A model generated the notes under the pieces. That model ran no database searches. It was not told the origin of the DNA and saw only the letters and a program-made list of their open reading frames with translations. Of a stretch of DNA of 64,000 bases, positions 60,059 through 64,000 are shown piece after piece. The translations under genes and the position numbers were made by a program. Within the stretch, counting starts at the first letter, position 1. Every line of letters starts with the position of its first letter. Source of the stretch: Gerris lacustris (lineage: Eukaryota; Arthropoda; Insecta; Hemiptera; Gerridae); the NCBI GenBank assembly GCA_951217055.1, contig OX578282.1, forward strand, positions 29,037,157-29,101,156, written 5' to 3'.

Positions 60059-61458
60059 CAGTGGCGGATCCAGGACCTAATTTCGGGGGGGGCAATCCAT
60101 CCAACACCGAGGGGTTTTCGGGGTATGAAATACCCCTCAAGAAAAAGAGGGGTCCAGGGGAAAAATGTATAAATTTTGAATAGAAATTTGTGTTTTACTC
60201 TTAACAAACTTAAGAAAACATTTAAAGTAAATACGGCTCAAAATCTTTCGAATAACTAAATTTAATTACAACTTGAATGAAAAAATTGAGTTTTAATCAC
60301 AATGGTAGGTTAAGGTTTCATGATTTATGGAAACAAACTAGAAACTGCTACAAGACCGCTGAGAGGATTTCCGGGCCCCTGGGCAAGTTAGCATTAGGGC
60401 CCCTTTGAACAAATAACGGTGGGGGTCCGGGGGCCCTCCCCCGGCAAATTTTTTAAAATTTAAGTGCAAAAAGATGAGTTTTAAGGGTTTCTGGGGGCAA
60501 GTTTGTCCTTACAGGAAAAGATGTTTGGTGGGGACGAATTTCGGAGTTTAACTAAGATGGATTAAAAAAAAAAAAATAATAATTAAGTTGTTTTGTAGGT
60601 GATAAGTTTCATTAAAAAATCTTCTTTTACACTTAGTATAATATAAAATAAAACATAATATAAATTGTTTGCTAAAATAATGAGATTAAGAGTAAGCAAA
60701 TAAAAATAGTTAAATAACACATTTTATTTTTAAAAAATGCATTACAAGTAAAAATGTAAAAGTTATTAATATCAGATTGTTAATATGATTTATCTGTCAG
60801 TTTCTCTCCTGTAAATTAACATTGACCATATTGAATAAGATGAAAACATCACAATAATCTTAGTAACTAAATGAAACACAAGAATTCAAAATTCCATACT
60901 CATGACACATTAGGAATAATTTTAAGTTTATTACATTCAGTGGCGTAGCTAAGGCATAGGCAGGGGGCTTCTCGCCAAAACAAAAATGAAAAATAATTGC
61001 GTTTAGAACTCAATGGGCCCCCTGACAGTGGCGTAGAAGTAATATTCCATGTTAGATTTTATCATATGCTCTAAAGGGGTCCCCATCGACATTAGTACAA
61101 AAATATAAGTTTCATGTTTTTTTAAGGCCCGAATAGTCACGCCACTGATAACAATATCCTCCTTGCCTTTTTGGTTGTAATAAAACCAGGGCCGCCCGCC
61201 CCCCAGAGGCAACGGACCCCCGAGGGGCCTGGGCCTCTGGGAATGGCCCCCTCTGCCCCCCCCCCCCCCCCCCCGTTGGTGGCCCTGAACTGCCACATAT
61301 GCATTTTCTCAAGCGTGGATCTTGTTGTTACCTGTTTTATAGTGTACGTGTACATATTATCAGGACATGCAAAATAATTTTGTATATTATTGTCTCTCGG
61401 GTACCCTCTCTCGGGGGGGGCACTTGCCCCCTTTGCCCCCCCCTTGGATCCGCCACTG
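60059..61458. mobile_element. hAT-type DNA transposon, 1.4 kb, inserted in the satellite
   Basis: Ends CAGTGGCGGATCCAGG (left) and CAGTGGCGGATCCAAGG (right, minus strand), with a perfect 8-bp target duplication AATGCTGT (60051-60058 and 61459-61466) that is part of the satellite monomer. It is itself a composite, with further hAT-type ends inside (60938, 61027, 61147) and GC-rich patches including a 19-base C run (61256-61274). The ORFs here, up to 157 codons, are proline/glycine runs of these tracts, not transposase. Confidence 0.92.
60938..61147. mobile_element. Nested hAT-like element
   Basis: The ends CAGTGGCGTAGCTAAGG and, on the minus strand, CAGTGGCGTGACTATTCG are inverted. A third end-like word, cagtggcgtag, lies at 61027. 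The flanking 8-mers do not match (ATTACATT, ATAACAAT). The interior matches the partial element at 39885-40060. Confidence 0.55.
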
Positions 61459-63030
61459 AATGCTGTAACAACAGGCGAGTGTAGCGAGACTGTAATATTC
61501 TTATTAATTATGATTATGTACAAAGGCTGTAAAACAGGCGAGCCTGCAATAATCTTATTAAATAAAGATTTTGAATAAAGGCTGTAAAAAAGGCGAGCGT
61601 AGCGAGCCAATAATTTTAAATAAATATTTTTTACAAAGGCTGTAAAACAGGAGAGCGGAGCGAGCCTGCAATAATCCTATTAAATAAAGCTTTTGTGCAA
61701 AGGCTGTAAAACAGGCGAGCGTATAGCGAGCCTGCATTAACGTTTAATAAAAATTAACTAATAATGCAGTACGAACAGGCGAACGTAGCGAGCTTGCAAT
61801 GAATTTATTTAATAAATATTAACTACCAATGCTGTAACAACAGGCGAGTTGTAGCGAGCCTGCAATAATCTTATTAAATAAAGATTTTGTATAAAGGCTG
61901 TAAAACAGGCGAACGTAGCGAGCCTGCGATAATCTTATTAAATAAAGATTTTGTACAAAGGCTGTAAAACAGGCGAGCGTAGCGAGCCTGCATTAACGTT
62001 TTATAAAAATTAACTAATAATGCAGTACAAACAGGCGAGCGTAGCGAGCTTGCAATGACTTTATTTAATAAATATTAACTACCAATGCTGTAACAACAGG
62101 CGAGTTGTAGCGAGCCTGCAATAATCTTATTAAATAAAGATTTTGTATAAAGGCTGTAAAACAGGCGAGCGTAGTGAGCCTGCATTAAAGTTTAATAAAA
62201 ATTAACTAATAATGCAGTACACACAGGTGAGCGTAGCGAGCTTGCAATGACTTTATTCAATAAATATTAACTACCAATGCTGTAACAACAGGCGAGTGTA
62301 GCGAGACTGTAATATTCTTATTAATTATGATTATGTACAAAGGCTGTAAAACAGGCGAGCCTGCAATAATCTTATTAAATAAAGATTTTGAATGAAGGCT
62401 GTAAAAAAGGCGAGCGTAGCGAGCCAATCATTTTAAATAAATATTTTTTACAAAGGCTGTAAAGCAGGAGAGCGTAGCGAGCCTGCAATAATCCTATTAA
62501 ATAAAGATTTTGTGCAAAGGCTGTAAAACAGGCGAGCGTATAGCGAGCCTGCATTAACGTTTAATAAAAATAAACTAATAATGCAGTACAATCAGGCGAG
62601 CGTAGCGAGCTTGCAATGAATTTATTTAATAAATATTAACTACCAATGCTGTAACAACAGGCGAGTTGTAGCGAGCCTGCAATAATCTTATTAAATAAAG
62701 ATTTTGTATAAAGGCTGTAAAACAGGCGAACGTAGCGAGCCTGCGATAATCTTATTAAATAAAAATTTTGTACAAAGGCTGTAAAACAGGCGAGCGTAGC
62801 GAGCCTGCATTAACGTTTTATAAAAATTAACTAATAATGCAGTACAAACAGGCGAGCGTAGCGAGCTTGCAATGACTTTATTTAATAAATATTAACTACC
62901 AATGCTGTAATAACAGGCGAGCGTAGCGAGCTTTCATTGGCTTTATTTAATAAATATTAATTACCAATGCTGTAACAACAGGCGAGTTGTAGCGAGCCTG
63001 CAATAATCTTATTAAATAAAGATTTAATAA

Positions 63031-63179
63031 GATTATTTTAAACATCTTAACTTTTTTAAATAGTGATTATCTAAAAATGCAAGGAATTTTTTTTTTCTAT
63101 CTAGAACTAGCGAGTTAGTACGATATTCGTTTCACAACATCTGAGTGTTTTTGACACTTTAAATTTAAAATTGCGGTGA
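63031..63179. other. Transition out of the satellite
   Basis: Diverged AT-rich sequence without monomers. Confidence 0.5.
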
Positions 63180-63505
63180 ATATTACAGACGACTAAATAA
63201 TAAGAATTTAGTCTGCTCTGCACGACATGTCATACATCGTTTTAAAGGTCTTGAAGAGGAGGAAATGAATATTAACTATGATTACAAAAGATTTGCAACA
63301 AATATGGCCAAAATAAGGTTGTTACAAAGTAAGTTTTTACTTATACGGCATATTACATGAAAATAATTTTAAGGTTTTTTCATGTTGATTAAGAATATTT
63401 AATGTTTTAAACGAAATATTATCCTGAAAGTTATTATATTGAAAACATAGTATGGCTGATATAAGAACACAATTCTACGTAAGTTCTTTATGCAGCGCAT
63501 CACTA
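63180..63505 (+). repeat. Family B repeat, downstream part
   Basis: 'gacatgtcatacatcgttttaaaggtcttgaagagg' and 'aatatggccaaaataagg' match the units upstream of the satellite. 'aagttctttatgcagcgcatcac' resembles the end of the copy at 37610-37690. The satellite therefore sits inside a Family B element. Confidence 0.65.
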
Positions 63506-63682
63506 TAGTATCTAAATCTAAATACATTTAAACACTTAATACATATTTTAATTAAGGCAGACGGGGCCAAGAAGCAATACCTTCCCTATTGGAGGGGCAT
63601 GCGTCTGTTTCTCTTTGGTGAAGAAACAATATTACATTTTAATAATAATTTAATGGATCGGTTCAGAGACCTATCTTCTATT

Positions 63683-64000
63683 CATGGGCGCACCCGGGGG
63701 GGGGGGGGCACAGGGGGGCCCGGGGATTTATAAATTAATCTTTTTTACCTCCTGGGTAAAAAAGTGTCGTCTATAGTCTATAGAACTTGGAAAAAAAATC
63801 TACATAAAATTATGACTGCGCATGGTCAGAACTTTTTATTGGGACGAAATTCTTCCCGACTATTATTATCCATTGTTTATTTTGAATGAAAGGTTACAAT
63901 ATAAAATTTTTAGAACAAGTTTTTAATTAAATATTTTCTTGTTTTAAGGTTTTTTATTTTAATCTACAGTTTTACTTTAATATATTAATTAAATTTAATT
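63683..64000 (+). mobile_element. hAT-like left end, runs off the window
   Basis: CATGGGCGCACCCGGGG followed by a 13-base G run and 'cacaggggggcccgggg' resembles the left ends of the other hAT copies. The right end is not in the window, so the extent is unknown. Confidence 0.45.

Larger units (their letters stand above)
59390..63030 (+). repeat. Satellite of ~55-66 bp monomers with 817-bp higher-order unit
   Basis: About 30 monomers carry 'aggcgagcgtagcgagcctg' or a variant, followed by an AT-rich spacer ending '..gctgtaa' or '..gcagtac'. Monomer types follow in a fixed order. The marker 'ggcgagtgtagcgagactg' recurs at 61474 and 62291, an 817-bp higher-order period of 13 monomers. The 5' part lacks several monomers, and the first ~200 bp are diverged. 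A hAT element interrupts it at 60059-61458. The GC-rich word can form a small hairpin (CAGGC/GCCTG). No coding role. Confidence 0.93.

Noticed and set aside
61137..61610. 157-codon ORF, the longest in the window
   Set aside because: It crosses a hAT terminus, poly-C/G tracts and a nested element, and its sequence is low-complexity glycine and proline.
59390..63030. CRISPR array
   Set aside because: Repeated words with regular spacing, but the spacers are also repeated, the context is eukaryotic and no cas genes exist; it is a satellite.

Overview
The window is AT-rich nuclear DNA of an animal, most likely an insect or other arthropod. The evidence is long (TA)n tracts, many hAT-type transposon ends, degenerate non-LTR reverse transcriptase pieces, tRNA-derived repeats, and the dispersed repeats with (GACA)n/(CCGT)n tracts and 'gatggcggccat' motifs that are common in arthropods. 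There are no bacterial operons and no ORF over about 160 codons. I found no convincing host protein-coding gene. The window is a repeat-rich intergenic or intronic region, and the only recognisable protein traces are broken transposon genes (16953-17240, 50622-50894 minus, 58230-58735).

Layout. 1-12 kb: fragments of a dispersed repeat I call Family A, (TA)n tracts, a foldback MITE (3345-3548), a nested foldback element carrying a hammerhead-ribozyme-like core (5332-5696), and an island of higher GC (8985-9370). 12-21 kb: more Family A, a three-unit ~300 bp tandem repeat with poly-G runs (14560-15600), a transposon-protein relic, a palindrome with identical 92 bp arms (17710-17910), a tandem 'Family C' repeat, and a complete 1.89 kb hAT element with an 8-bp target duplication (18931-20820). 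21-35 kb: a cluster of six motifs resembling ecdysone-receptor sites (21720-22840), tandem repeats, the longest Family A copy (27729-28372) and a higher-GC block (33700-34130). 35-40 kb: a head-to-head array of 348 bp units, each with a tRNA-like gene (35021-36106), a second foldback with two hammerhead-like cores (36192-36411), a tRNA-derived SINE and hAT debris. 40-46 kb: three higher-GC, repeat-poor blocks that look like candidate regulatory DNA, one with paired Exd/Hox-type sites (45416-45444). 46-58 kb: Helitron-like, piggyBac-like and hAT elements, a reverse-transcriptase relic, and another candidate regulatory block with an Exd/Labial-type site (57842-57851). 58-64 kb: a second reverse-transcriptase relic, then a 3.6 kb satellite of ~55-66 bp monomers organised into an 817 bp higher-order repeat. 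That satellite lies inside a 'Family B' repeat and is split by a hAT insertion with a perfect 8-bp duplication.

The most interesting signals are the hammerhead-like cores in the arms of two different foldback elements, the cluster of EcRE-like motifs, the higher-order satellite, the inverted tRNA-like array and the perfect palindrome. The scattered higher-GC blocks with homeodomain-type motifs would fit the flank or intron of a developmental gene; that is inference only. 'Families A-G' are my labels for sequences I matched by eye within this window. Boundaries are approximate unless a terminal repeat or target duplication fixes them.
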